64,000 nt of DNA from Demequina sediminis (GCF_030296675.1 NZ_AP027736.1:186001-250000); one strand, 5' to 3'. Shown: positions 47,428-61,802, counted from the first letter of the stretch. The notes: generated by a model from the sequence alone, not told the origin. Made by a program: numbers and translations.

Positions 47428-47978
47428 CGTGAACCTCCTGAGTGGGTGTGGACGCCGACCGTCTCGACCTCCGTGAATTCGACTCCCGGCGCGGCGGCAC
47501 GCAGGCGTGCGACCCCATCCGAGAGGTACCTCTTGACCGTGCCCTCCGCGAGACCGAGCGTGGACGCCACGTGAGCGACCGGCAGGTCCTCGAGGTAGCG
47601 CAGCACGACGCACGCCCGCTCGCGCGGCGCCAGACTCAGCAGGGCCGCCCGCAGGTCCACGGCATCGTCCACGCGGCCCGACGGGTCGGGGGAGACGGCC
47701 ACTCCGGGCCGGTCGAGGATGTCGACGCCGTCCCTCTTGGGCCGCGCGGCCTCGCGGCGCCCGCTGTCGATGAAGGCGGTGGTGATCGCACGCTTGACGT
47801 AGGCGTGAGCGGAGTCGAGCGAGCCCAGTGCCCTGCCGCTGCGGAAGGTGCGCACGAGCGCGTCCTGCAGGAGATCCTCGGCGCGATCCTTGTCTCCGGT
47901 GAGCACGTAGGCGTAGCCGAACAGGGCGGGGCCGCGCTCGCGGACCAGCGTGTCGAGCAGTCGGGACCAGGCGCTCAT
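47424..47978 (-). CDS. ECF (SigE-like) RNA polymerase sigma factor, module 1
   Basis: 184 residues. Region 2: LFGYAYVLTGDKDRAEDLLQDALVRTF-type sequence (the block DRAEDLLQDALVRTFR). Region 4: LAPRERACVVLRYLEDLPVA and AEGTVKRYLSDGVARL recognition helix. Start MSAWSRLLDTLV; a TTG three codons upstream is possible. Paralogous to the sigma factors at 50.2 and 52.2 kb, each followed by an overlapping membrane-protein gene. Confidence 0.9.
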   Translation of the reverse strand: MSAWSRLLDTLVRERGPALFGYAYVLTGDKDRAEDLLQDALVRTFRSGRALGSLDSAHAYVKRAITTAFIDSGRREAARPKRDGVDILDRPGVAVSPDPSGRVDDAVDLRAALLSLAPRERACVVLRYLEDLPVAHVASTLGLAEGTVKRYLSDGVARLRAAAPGVEFTEVETVGVHTHSGGSR

Positions 47979-48065
47979 GCGCTGCAACTCCGTTTCATGC
48001 CGGGTAGTACGCAGCCGGCGTCTCCAGGGTTGGGGATAACGACGAAGAGTGTCGGAGGCCGCGCC

Positions 48066-48071
48066 TACAGT
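48066..48071 (+). promoter_or_regulatory. -10 hexamer of leaderless metallopeptidase gene
   Basis: TACAGT followed by 6 bases and the ATG. Confidence 0.5.
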
Positions 48072-48077
48072 GGTCGC

Positions 48078-48608
48078 ATGTCAGGCCCGGTTCCTCCGTA
48101 CACGCTCACGCGCAAGCGTATGAAGAACGTGCGCATGGTCGTTCAGCCGGGGACGGGGGAGGTGCGGGTGAGCGCGCCGCTGCGCATGGCGACGGCGGAC
48201 ATCGATGCGTGGGTGAGGTCCAAGGCCGCGTGGATCGAGGCGCGCAGGGCCGATGCCGTGGCGAGGCCGGCGCCGCTGTCGCCCGGCGCGGAGGCGGAGG
48301 CGCTGAAGAGGGAGTTGCGGCCCCTCATCGATGAGCTGGTCCGCGAGTGGGTGCCACGCATGGGGGTGCCGACTCCGACCTGGCGATTGCGCGTCATGCA
48401 CACGCGATGGGGGAGCTGCAATCGGCTGCGCCGCTCGATCACCTTCAGCGTCGAGCTCGCCCGCAAGGACCTGCACCTCGTGGAGTACGTCGTGGTGCAC
48501 GAGCTCGCCCATCTCCTCGTGAGCAACCACGGACCGGACTTCCAGTCCGTGATGGACACGTTCCTGCCGCCGTGGCGCGAACATCGCGCGGAACTCAACG
48601 GGTCTTAG
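48078..48608 (+). CDS. YgjP-like M48-type metallopeptidase domain protein
   Basis: 176 residues. The zinc motif is VVVHELAHLLVSNHGPDFQS near residue 138, with third ligand further on; WRLRVMHTRWGSCNRLRRSI is the family's second signature. No signal peptide, so cytoplasmic. It lies between two sigma modules but on the opposite strand; its stop overlaps the repaired end of the module-2 partner gene. Confidence 0.88.
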   Translation: MSGPVPPYTLTRKRMKNVRMVVQPGTGEVRVSAPLRMATADIDAWVRSKAAWIEARRADAVARPAPLSPGAEAEALKRELRPLIDELVREWVPRMGVPTPTWRLRVMHTRWGSCNRLRRSITFSVELARKDLHLVEYVVVHELAHLLVSNHGPDFQSVMDTFLPPWREHRAELNGS

Positions 48609-50199
48609 CCGTCGACTGCGGCGCTCACGGGTACCTCAAGGACGAGCACCTGGGTCGGTGTACCGAGCAGGGGAGTTCGATGAGCGCCGTGGCGGCGCCG
48701 TCGCCATTGAGGGACTCCACGAGCTCGTCGACGTCGACCACGTCAGTCGACGTCAGCATGCCGGGGAAGAGGGTCGACTCGGCGCCAAACATGGAGCCGG
48801 GCTCCATTCCGAATCGCCAGGCCTGGCTCGACAACATCACCGCGCGTCTGCCGTCTGCCATCCATGCGCTGGACTCCGTCACCACCGTGTCGCCCAGCCG
48901 TGACAAGACGTCGCCATCCGGACGCGGGCTCGCTGGCGCTGCCTCCACGAGCAGGGAGAAGTTCTCGGTGAGCACGGTCCACGTGGACCGATTTTCGACA
49001 GTCCACACGAGCCGCTGGGACGTGGCGTCGGGAGTCGCGAGTTCGTCGCCGACCACGTCGAGGCCCCCGCCATCCACGAAGATCGGGCCAGGCACCCACA
49101 GGGGAGTGCAGGAGGACTCTTCTGCCGAGTATGAGGAGAACTCGCCCGCGATGGCGAGGGTGCGGCCCTCGACGAGCGCATCCGAGATCTCGCACAGCAG
49201 CGCCGCCTGCGCATCCGCCCGGGGCTCCTCCCCGAGCCGTCGCGGCACGCCCATCGAGGCGAGCGTGTCGCCGGCCGTGCCCGGGTCGACAGTGACGAGC
49301 TGGCTCTCGACCTCCAGGAGGATCATGCTGCCGGCAGGTGCCCCGAGCGGGACCACCGGAATCTGCACGGAGAGGGTGGGCATGGTGAATCGTGTCGCGG
49401 CGTCGATGACGCGCGACACAGGGTCGTCCCGCTCGGTGATGAATGTCGCCTCGCCGCTCGCGTACTCGCCGGGCTGGAGGATCCACGAGTCGTCGAGCGA
49501 GGAATCCGACGTGGCAGCGCCACGAGTCAGCACGGTGCTGCGGTGGTGATCGTCCTGCCACAACGAGCTCGCCACCTGGGTCAATCCGGACTGCGATCCC
49601 GAGGTCGCGACCGAGCCCGGGTCCGCGACCAGTGACGCCACGGCTCCCGCGGGATCGAGCTGGAGGGGGATGCTTCCCGCGTTGCGCACCACCCACATGA
49701 CCCGGACCTGTGAGGCATCCCCGACGACGTAGGTGGTCGCGGTGGTCGCCTCCGGCTCCAACCGGAGGAGCATGTCTTCACCCACCCACACGGCGTCACA
49801 GGGGGTCCCCGCGGTCGCTCCCGGTCTCGCCGACTCCGGAGGGACGTCGTCGAGGTTGCACACGAGCCCGGCCTGGCGCGGGCCCTCGGGCTCGACGCCG
49901 CGCGTGCGCGGCTCCGACATCGCCATGAGGTCTTCGGCGTGAAGGACGGCAGGGAGGGGATCCGCCGTCTCGCTCGGGGTGGGGGTTGCTGCCGCCGCAG
50001 GAACGACCGGCGGCGCGGCCCACGTCCCGACCGCGACCGCGGCGATCGCCAGCAGCGCGACGCTCCCGCCCGCCCACCACGAGGCACGCCTGCGGCGCGC
50101 GGCCGCGATCCTGGACCGTGCCCTCACCACCACGTCGGGCGAGAGCGGCTCTGCGGGGTCCGCCCCACGCGTCAGCGCATCAACCACGCCGCGGCTCAC
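48605..50199 (-). pseudogene. Sigma-factor partner membrane protein, module 2, frameshifted at its end
   Basis: About 530 residues. Short cytoplasmic N-terminus, one membrane helix (WAGGSVALLAIAAVAVGTWA), then two copies of a ~200-residue extracellular domain with paired cysteines (VCNLDD...TPCDAVW and LLCEISD...SSCTPLW) and WVVRNAGSIPLQLDPAGAV-type beta motifs. GTG start overlaps the sigma stop. Read as is, the protein ends at 48625 in CSSLRYP. One extra G in the plus-strand GGGG run at 48670 gives TQVLVLEVPVSAAVDG and a stop at 48605, matching the end of the module-3 paralogue (LLLEVPWDA). Confidence 0.75.
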
Positions 50200-50684
50200 C
50201 GTGCGTCCCCCACGCTCGTGTCCTCGTGTGCGATCGAGCCGCCGTGGAGCGCGTCTTCCACCGAGAGCTCCCACGCCATCTCGCTCCCGTCGAGCCGCGC
50301 GATCGCGGACGTGAGCGCGTCCCGCACGCCGTCCTCGCGCAGGCCCGCCTCGCGGGCGATGACGGGAACCGCCCAGCCGTCGACGTAACGCATCGCGAGG
50401 ACCGCCCGCTCGCGCGGTGTGAGGACCGCGAAGGGGTCGTCGGGGTCGGTCGGCGCGTCGCCGGGCACCCGGCGGACCGCGGCGTGACGCAACGCGGCAC
50501 TCATGGCGACCCGCGCATCGTCCATCGTGGCCGGAGGAGCCTGCCGTGAGAACACCGCGACCAGCGCGGCCTCGACCACGGCCTCGGCGGCGGAGTCATC
50601 GCCTGTGAGAGTGCGCGCGTCCCTGAGGAGCTCGTGCCCCCAGTCGCGCGACAGCTCCTCGAGCGCCCTTACCCACGCCTTCAC
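50196..50684 (-). CDS. Diverged ECF sigma factor, module 2
   Basis: 162 residues from GTG 50684 (VKAWVRALEELSRDWGHELL), with a G-rich ribosome site. Region 4 is good (VLTPRERAVLAMRYVDGWAV, AREAGLREDGVRDALTSAI) but region 2 is degenerate: the DAEDLLQDAF core of the paralogues is here DSAAEAVVEAALVAVF. It may be a weak or altered sigma factor. Overlaps its membrane partner by 4 bases. Confidence 0.8.
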   Translation of the reverse strand: MKAWVRALEELSRDWGHELLRDARTLTGDDSAAEAVVEAALVAVFSRQAPPATMDDARVAMSAALRHAAVRRVPGDAPTDPDDPFAVLTPRERAVLAMRYVDGWAVPVIAREAGLREDGVRDALTSAIARLDGSEMAWELSVEDALHGGSIAHEDTSVGDAR

Positions 50685-50744
50685 GCCGCCCCCTCTGCCG
50701 TACCCCTCATCGTGCCATCGAACAGGCGGGACGGGCATCCGGAG

Positions 50745-52249
50745 TCACGCGTCCCACGGCACCTCGAGCAGAAGCTCGCTCGAGCCCGGGACCTCCGCGG
50801 CATCGTCCTCCCGCGCGATCCTCACCTGGAGCCCGAATCGCGGATCGACGGCGCCTTCAGTGACATCCCAGTCGAAGATGGCCTCCCCGGCGAACAGCTG
50901 CCACGGCTCGACCGTCTCGAGAGCGGAGGTGCTCCTCATCACGCCCGACCTGTGTTCCTCGTCGAGCCACAGCGTCTGTGCGGTCACCGTGCCGAGCGTG
51001 CTCGACTCGGCAATCTCGTTGTCGGGTGGCGCAATGGTGGGATGCGTCTCGACCGTCACCATCGCGCCACCGGTGTCGAGCCGCAAAGGCTCGCCGGCGG
51101 TGTTTTGCGCCGTCCATGTCACGGTGAGCTGGCCCGTGGAGGCGTCGTAGGAGGTGGAGAACTCAGTGAGGGTGACGAGCGGCGTCTCGGTCAGCAGCCA
51201 GCGCGCATCGCATTCGACCCACGCCAGCTCGTCCTCCACGCCCGCGATACGGGGATTTCCGCCGAGCGGCACCGCGCAGTCAAGCGCGGCCTGAGTGCCG
51301 CCGCGCACACCGTCGCGCACGCGCGGCTCGGAGGCCGCAGCGAACTCCTCGGCGGTGCGCGCGAGCGTTCCCCGGTGGATGATCTCGACCGCGTCCGACT
51401 CGACGTGGAGGAACACTTCGGAGGTGGACGGCTCTCCCGCGGGCGCCACGCGCAGCTGCACGGCGATCGAGGGCGTGAGCTCACCCGCCACGATCATCGC
51501 GACGGCGTCCGGCACCCCCTCGACCTGCTGTCCCGTGGGATGTACTCGGCGCCGCTGAGCGTGTCGCCGGGAGCCAGCGTGAGCGGCGCCGAGCCGGACT
51601 CGAGCACCACGCCCAGGGTGTTGTCCGGGTGTCGTACCGGCGGACCCACGTAGATGTTGCCGGACACCCACGGCGTCAGCTCGACGTCCTCTGACACGAC
51701 CATCACCGCCACCGCGCTTCCCGCGGGATCGAGGCGCAGCGGTTGATCGGACGCGTTGCGGACCTCCCACTCGACCATCACACCGTTGCCGTCGCTCGCG
51801 AGGGACGTCGTGGTCATCTCCACCAGTGGTGCGTCTCCAGCGAAGGCGCGGCCACAGTCCATGGCCAGGGTCATGAACGCGGCCTGTGCCTGCGCGCTCC
51901 ACGGGTTGTCGCGCGGGTCGACCACGCAGTGCGCAATCTCCTGTCCCGGTCCGGTCGACTCGGGGCCCACGGCTGCCCGTGACAAGGCAAGCACGTCCTC
52001 GGCCATGAGCGCGTCGCCGCGCGTCCCCGCAGGCGCGAGGGGCGATTCACCGCCGGCCAGCATCGTCGCACCCACGACGCCGGCGGCTACCACCAGTGCC
52101 GCCGCACCCGCGGCGCCCGCGGCGCGGAGGCGGCGAGTCCGCCGCACCCGCGCGCGCGCGGGCTCGACCACCGCACTGGCGCGATCGTCGAAGAGCGCAC
52201 CCCCGGCATCGGCCTGTCTCCCCAGCGACTCCATGAGTTCCCGGCTCAT
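50745..52249 (-). pseudogene. Sigma-factor partner membrane protein, module 3, frameshifted
   Basis: About 501 residues with the same plan as the module-2 partner: cytoplasmic N-terminus, one membrane helix (AAGAAGAAALVVAAGVVGAT) and two extracellular repeats with Cys pairs (HCVVDP...MDCGRAF; LDCAVPL...VECDARW) and WEVRNASDQPLRLDPAGSAV. Frame is lost in a GGG run at 51537 (plus strand); one extra base joins AEYIP to TGQQVEGVPDAVAMIV. Start overlaps the sigma stop by 4 bases. It occupies the anti-sigma position but no classic zinc anti-sigma motif (HxxxCxxC) is seen. Confidence 0.8.
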
Positions 52250-52803
52250 CGCGTGCCTCCCGTCGTCAGAATGAAAACGTGGTCGTGTCCGCCCTCGACG
52301 GCGTCCGTCGCGTCCAGGCCAAAGTCGCCGTGTGTGCGGCGCAGCGTCTCGACCGCGGAGGCGAGGTAGCCGCGCACGGTCGCCGCAGAGATTCCTAGCT
52401 CGTTCCCGATCGCCGGCGACGAGAGGCCGTCGACGTACCGCATGACGAGGCACGCGCGCTGCCGAGGAGGCAGCGACAGGACGGCGTCGTGGAGAGCGTC
52501 GCGGGTGACCGATGCGGTGGCAGGGTCGGGCACGACCCGGTCGGCGTCGCGGTGGTCGCGTCGGGGGCGGGCCTCGGCGCGTCGGTGAGCGTCGATGAAC
52601 GCGGTCTGCATGGCCCGCTTCACGTACGCATGTGCGGCGTCGACGTCCTCGGGACCGCGCCCGGACCTGAAGGAGCGCACGAGGGCGTCCTGGAGGAGGT
52701 CATCGGCGGCGTGGGCGTCACCGGTCAGTACGAAGGCGTATCCGTACAGCGCCCTGCCTCGCTCGCGCACCAGCGCATCGAGCGTGTGTGACCACCGGCT
52801 CAC
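52246..52803 (-). CDS. ECF (SigE-like) RNA polymerase sigma factor, module 3
   Basis: 185 residues from a GTG start (VSRWSHTLDALVRERGRALY). Region 2 HAADDLLQDALVRSFRSGRG and region 4 LPPRQRACLVMRYVDGLSSP with helix-turn-helix NELGISAATVRGYLASAVE. Closely similar to module 1 in the first 60 residues. Its 3' end overlaps the partner gene (ATGA). Confidence 0.9.
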   Translation of the reverse strand: MSRWSHTLDALVRERGRALYGYAFVLTGDAHAADDLLQDALVRSFRSGRGPEDVDAAHAYVKRAMQTAFIDAHRRAEARPRRDHRDADRVVPDPATASVTRDALHDAVLSLPPRQRACLVMRYVDGLSSPAIGNELGISAATVRGYLASAVETLRRTHGDFGLDATDAVEGGHDHVFILTTGGTR

Positions 52804-52898
52804 CGTGCCCCCTTGTATCGCGGATCATCCTTCCACCGCCCAAGACGCAGCGGGCGGCTCAACCGTGGGGTGGGAGTCCCGCCGGATAGTCTCGGCTC

Positions 52899-53743
52899 AT
52901 GTCGCGAACCGGAGAGATCACGCGCCCCGACGGTCGGACCGTGCGGTGGTACGAGGACGGACCTCGCGACGCGGGACTGGTGCTGTTCTGGAATCACGGC
53001 ACGCCCAATATCGGCCAACCTCCCGGGCCCCTGATGAAGCCCGCGACGGACCGTGGGATCCGCTGGGTCTCTCTTGATCGCCCCGGCTACGGCGGATCCA
53101 CGCGGCGCGAGGGCCGGACGGTGGCCGACGTGGTTGAGGACGTCGAAGCCGTCGCCGACGCACTCGGTCTGGACACCTTTGCGGTGGCGGGGCACTCGGG
53201 GGTGGGCCGCACGCGCTCGCGTGCGCCGCGCTCCTCGGTGAGCGCGTCACGGCATGCGCGGCGATCGCGGGACTCGCTCCCTTCGATGCGCACGACCTCG
53301 ACTGGTTCGGAGGCATGGCCGCAGGCGGGCGCGCGGAACTGGAGGCGGCCGCCGCAGGGCCGGCGGCATTGGTCCTCCAGCTCGAGCAGGAGTGGGATCC
53401 CGAGGGATTCACGCCGGAGGACCATGCGGCACTGGCCGGTCCGTGGCAGTGGTTCGACGGGGTGGTGAAAGCCGCGCTTGAGCACGGGCCCGACGGAATG
53501 GTCGACGATGACCTCGCCTATGTGCGCGAGTGGGGCTTCGATGCGGCCGATGCCGGGCGGACGCCGGTGCTCATTGCCCATGGAGGGAAGGACCGGGTGG
53601 TCCCGTACACGCACGGGGAGTGGCTCGGGCGCAGCGTTCCCGGCGCCGACGTCCGGGTGTTCCCGGAGGACGGACACATCTCGGTCCTCACGCGCGCCGA
53701 GGCCCTCCTGGACTGGTTGGTGGGGGCCTCGCGGGGCGTATAG
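52899..53743 (+). pseudogene. Alpha/beta hydrolase, frameshifted
   Basis: About 281 residues after repair. LVLFWNHGTPNIGQPPGPLM supplies the oxyanion loop; the nucleophile elbow VAGHSGGGPHALACAALLGE is obtained by adding one G to the G5 run at 53198; ADAGRTPVLIAHGGKDRVVP has the acid and FPEDGHISVLTRAEAL the histidine. Leaderless start 8 bases after GATAGT. Distinct from the hydrolase at 18.7 kb. Substrate unknown. Confidence 0.85.
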
Positions 53744-53837
53744 GAGGCGCCGCCACGGCCCATCCGGGACGGTACCTGCGATCTTGAGCCCACCCACCAG
53801 GAGTGACCAAGTTATCGGCAGAAACTGCCCGATCCGG

Positions 53838-54035
53838 TTGGACAACGGCTCGGAACCTGTGTAAGTTATTCCAGGTCGCCGCGACGGGGTCCAGATGGAA
53901 ACCGGCGCGAGACCACCCTCCACGCCCACCGATGAGCGTTCGCTGAAGCGGACAAACAGGTGTAGTGTGGAGGCTCTCCGAAACCGAGACACGCCGATGA
54001 GGCGAGTTGACAAGAGGTTGACGAGAGAGTAAGTT
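53838..54035 (+). promoter_or_regulatory. Tandem rRNA promoters
   Basis: At least two good promoters: TTGGAC-18-TAAGTT (53838-53867) and TTGACA-17-TAAGTT (54007-54035). A weaker one with -10 TAGTGT lies at 53963. Both good -10s sit in the same word GTAAGTTA. The 260 bases from 54036 to the 16S start are the transcribed leader, with box-like TTGAGAACTCAACAGTGTG near 54091 that recurs in similar form before 23S. Confidence 0.65.
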
Positions 54036-54299
54036 AGAAGGGTTGCCCCGAGCGAGGTCCTGAAAAGGATTGAGGCGGTGCGCGTCCGAAACTTGAGAAC
54101 TCAACAGTGTGCCACATGTCGATGCCAAATTACTCCGGCATCAGCCTCTTGTAAGGGGGTTGGTGTTTGGATTCCTTTGGTTGAAAATGAAATGTCAGTG
54201 ACATTTTGTTCGATGTCAGAGATTAACTAGTCTCCACGTGAGTGGGGATGTACTTCGTATTGATGTATCCCGGCCGTTTGGTTGGGTGTACAGCAATCA

Positions 54300-59322
<5,023 letters not shown>

Positions 59323-59408
59323 CACACTCAAGATTTTATAAGTAATGCTACGCGTCCACTGTGCGGTTCCCGAGTAACGAACGGGAAACCATTCAACAAC
59401 TCCATAAA

Positions 59409-59527
59409 GTTGCCGCAGCCATAGCGGGAGGGAAACGCCCGGCTCCATTCCGAACCCGGAAGCTAAGCCTCCCAGCGCCGATGGTACTGCACCCGCCAGG
59501 GTGTGGGAGAGTAGGTCGCTGCGGCAC
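59409..59527 (+). rRNA. rrf: 5S ribosomal RNA
   Basis: About 118 bases; terminal stem TGCCGCAG/CTGCGGCA, with CTCCATTCCGAACCCGGAAG and the loop GATGGTACTGC. Ends approximate. Confidence 0.93.
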
Positions 59528-59534
59528 ATACCTT

Positions 59535-59565
59535 CGAAAGACCCCCACCCCGTGGGGGTCTTTCG
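59535..59565 (+). terminator. rRNA operon terminator (original copy)
   Basis: Stem of 14 bp, CGAAAGACCCCCAC with its complement, and a 3-base loop, starting 8 bases after 5S. A second copy lies at 61414. Confidence 0.8.
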
Positions 59566-59617
59566 CATACCCCCACACCACCCAAACATCACCCGCGCAC
59601 CAGCCCCGCATCCACAA

Positions 59618-59688
59618 GTCACACACCTCACGACAGGTAACCCGCAACCACGCACGGATCACGCCACACCCGGCACCACATGTGTGAC
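59618..59688. repeat. 71-bp GTCACAC/GTGTGAC palindromic intergenic element, copy C
   Basis: Same ends and length as copies at 8102 and 10047, in inverted orientation; on the minus strand it contains TGGTGCCGGGTGTG. It was carried into the IS target duplication, giving a fourth copy at 61497-61567. Confidence 0.75.
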
Positions 59689-59703
59689 ATCCGCACGGTC
59701 CAG

Positions 59704-61404
59704 CCTGACTCGTGCCACCGGGGTGTGTCAGTCCAGGGTGATGTCGAGGGCGTCGAGGATGGCTTGGGCGGGCTTGGTGATGGGGTCGCGGGCGACGTGG
59801 TCGTGGCCGGCGATGCGGACGGTGATCTGCTGAATGGGTTTCAGCGCGTGGAGGATCTTGCGCACCGTCAGCCCGGTCGTGGTGTGTAGGTAGCGGCTGA
59901 TCGCGAGGGATGCGAACACGATCGTGAGGTGCGCTTCGATCGCGTCGCGCGTGTGGTGGAACATCGGCCGGGCGCGTAGGTCGGTCTTGGACATCCGGAA
60001 TGACTGCTCGACGTGCCATAGGTCGTGATAGCTGGACATGACCTCGGCCGCGGGCATCAACGTCGCAGGGATGTTCGTGACGTAGCCCTTGAGCCCGACC
60101 AGGCGTCGCGCGCGCGCCAGCGACGCCTCGTCGATCTTGCGGGAGCCGCTCACGGTCTTCACGAAGCGTGGCGTGCGGGCGGCCTTGTCGCCGGCGACGA
60201 CGTCCCGTGCACGCTCCTCCTGCAAGGTCAGGGTGCGGTTGTCGCGCACGGCACGCTTGCCGGAGTACGCCCACACCGCCCGCCACGAACTGTCATGCTC
60301 GGACTTCCAGATCGGTTCAGCCTTGACCATCGGATCCGACGCGCCAGCCCTGGTGCGTCCGTGGCGAGGCGTGATGGTGTCGATGACCTGCCCGTCGCGA
60401 AACGCGTCGCCATGCCAACGGAAGTGCGACTCGAGATCGACCGGCGCCTTGGTCGTGCGGGACCCGACGATGAAATGCAGTCCCGCGTCATCGAGCTCGC
60501 GCAAGTTGGTCGCGGACAGCATGCCGGCGTCGGCGACAACCACGAACCCTTCGAGGGAGTGGCGTTGACGGAACTGGTCCACGATCGGAATCAGGGTCAG
60601 CGTCTCGGCCTTGTTGCCCTCGAAGCAGCCGATCTCAAGCGGGAAGCCGTTCCTGTCGACGAGGAGCCCGACGACGACCTGCGGGTCGACCCGCCGTTCC
60701 TTCGAGTAGCCCACCTTCCGCAGCGAGTCCTCATCCTCGGCTTCGAAGTACAACGTCGTGACGTCATACAGGCACAAGCTGATGTCACCCACGGACGCGG
60801 CGTGGGCGAAGCACGCGTCGGCGAGGAGGGACCGGTAGTCACGCTCCCCAGCGCGTTCCAGGGAGCGGAACATGGTCCGCAGCGACGCATGAGCGATCCC
60901 GAGCTCGCGCAAAACGCGCAGCGAGTCGGCCTTCGACGTCGGCTCGATCAGCCGCGCCAGCACGAGCTGCTCAAACGCGTCGTCATCGACGACATCGAAG
61001 CCCAGATCCGTGTACGCGGCCTGAAGTACCTGCCACAACACCGCGTTCGACTTCGACGTGATGTCCACCGTCGTCGGCTCACCTTCCACGGTCCGCGGCG
61101 CGACGCCGTCGAGCGTGAGCTCCCCTTGGCCGGGGTAGAGCTTGCCGCGCGCGACCTCCATCAGCGCCGCGAGTTCGGCATCATCATGGGCCGTGCCGAC
61201 GTGCTCGAGCACCACATCACGGCCAGCGCGACGCTCCGCGATCTGGACCTTCACCGCCCCCGACCGGCCCGGGGACTTGCGCACGAACACCACATCCCCG
61301 ACCGTACCGCCAAGCGGGGTGTGTCAATCACGAACCCCGAAACTCAACTACCAGGGCGAATGCTCGCGCAAACCACCGATCAGCAGAAAGTGGCACGAGT
61401 CAGG
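59704..61404 (-). mobile_element. IS1634-family insertion sequence
   Basis: 1701 bp bounded by perfect 15-bp terminal inverted repeats CCTGACTCGTGCCAC. One transposase gene fills it. It is flanked directly by 178-bp direct repeats. Very long, variable target duplications are a known property of IS1634 (Mycoplasma) and the related IS1549 (Mycobacterium), so the flanks fit the family. A word CGGGGTGTGTCA recurs in direct orientation near both ends. It sits between the rrn operon and cimA. Confidence 0.88.
59728..61293 (-). CDS. IS1634-family DDE transposase
   Basis: 521 residues, full length. Catalytic residues are visible as Asp in SLCLYDVTTLYFEAEDEDSL, Asp in FVVVADAGMLSATNL and Glu in SYHDLWHVEQSFRMSKTDLR (the Y-2-R/E-type motif of IS4-related transposases). 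The intact frame and near-identical target copies suggest a recently active element. Confidence 0.93.
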   Translation of the reverse strand: MVFVRKSPGRSGAVKVQIAERRAGRDVVLEHVGTAHDDAELAALMEVARGKLYPGQGELTLDGVAPRTVEGEPTTVDITSKSNAVLWQVLQAAYTDLGFDVVDDDAFEQLVLARLIEPTSKADSLRVLRELGIAHASLRTMFRSLERAGERDYRSLLADACFAHAASVGDISLCLYDVTTLYFEAEDEDSLRKVGYSKERRVDPQVVVGLLVDRNGFPLEIGCFEGNKAETLTLIPIVDQFRQRHSLEGFVVVADAGMLSATNLRELDDAGLHFIVGSRTTKAPVDLESHFRWHGDAFRDGQVIDTITPRHGRTRAGASDPMVKAEPIWKSEHDSSWRAVWAYSGKRAVRDNRTLTLQEERARDVVAGDKAARTPRFVKTVSGSRKIDEASLARARRLVGLKGYVTNIPATLMPAAEVMSSYHDLWHVEQSFRMSKTDLRARPMFHHTRDAIEAHLTIVFASLAISRYLHTTTGLTVRKILHALKPIQQITVRIAGHDHVARDPITKPAQAILDALDITLD

Positions 61405-61582
61405 ACATACCTTCGAAAGACCCCCACACCGTGGGGGTCTTTCGCATACCCCCACACCACCCAAACATCACCCGCGCACCAGCCCCGCATCCACAAGTCA
61501 CACACCTCACGACAGGTAACCCGCAACCACGCACGGATCACGCCACACCCGGCACCACATGTGTGACATCCGCACGGTCCAG
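61405..61582. repeat. 178-bp target duplication, right copy
   Basis: Second copy of 59526-59703, with the terminator (61414-61444) and 71-bp element (61497-61567). The single mismatch falls in the terminator loop and does not affect the stem. Confidence 0.85.
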
Positions 61583-61636
61583 GGATGCTGGACGGCTTCC
61601 AGGATGCCGGACGGTCGCGGGCTCGCCACTGCTTGT

Positions 61637-61690
61637 GCACGCACCACCGCTCGGGCACGCACCACCGCTCGGTCACGCACCACTGCGGCA
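61637..61690. repeat. Three tandem 18-bp repeats upstream of the cimA leader
   Basis: Two perfect copies of GCACGCACCACCGCTCGG and a third, degenerate one. Just before them GGATGC(T/C)(G)GGACGG-like words repeat at 61584 and 61602. They end about 25 bases before the leader peptide and could be binding sites for a regulator. A GGCACA...TGTGCC inverted repeat (61687-61710) overlaps the likely promoter. Confidence 0.55.
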
Positions 61691-61713
61691 CAACGCGCGC
61701 GACCTGTGCCACA

Positions 61714-61749
61714 ATGAACGCGATGCCTACCGCGATCATCATTCTGTAG
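61714..61749 (+). CDS. cimA leader peptide (attenuator)
   Basis: 11 residues, MNAMPTAIIIL, with three consecutive Ile and one Leu codon directly before the stop. Two mutually exclusive hairpins, the second an intrinsic terminator with six T, follow at once, then cimA. Citramalate synthase opens an isoleucine route, so Ile codons are the expected sensor. This is a textbook amino-acid attenuator by layout. Confidence 0.8.
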   Translation: MNAMPTAIIIL

Positions 61750-61773
61750 CGCGTCGGGAGTACCCCGACGCGC
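61749..61773 (+). promoter_or_regulatory. Attenuator stem A (pause hairpin)
   Basis: Perfect 10-bp stem GCGCGTCGGG/CCCGACGCGC with a 5-base loop, starting in the leader stop codon. Its GGGAG (61756-61760) can instead pair with CTCCC (61777-61781) of the terminator, giving an antiterminator. Confidence 0.7.
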
Positions 61774-61802
61774 AGCCTCCCGTACCCCTGGGAGGCTTTT
61801 TT
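61774..61802 (+). terminator. cimA attenuator terminator
   Basis: AGCCTCCC/GGGAGGCT stem with an 8-base loop, followed by TTTTTT: the best intrinsic terminator in the window. Confidence 0.85.

Larger units (their letters stand above)
59526..59703. repeat. 178-bp target duplication, left copy
   Basis: Identical to 61405-61582 except one base (59549 C, 61428 A). It abuts the insertion sequence exactly on both sides. Contains the rrn terminator and the 71-bp palindromic element. Confidence 0.85.

Noticed and set aside
59704..61404. Composite transposon with the two terminator copies as ends
   Set aside because: The direct repeats have no transposase of their own and abut the 15-bp inverted ends exactly, so they are target duplications.
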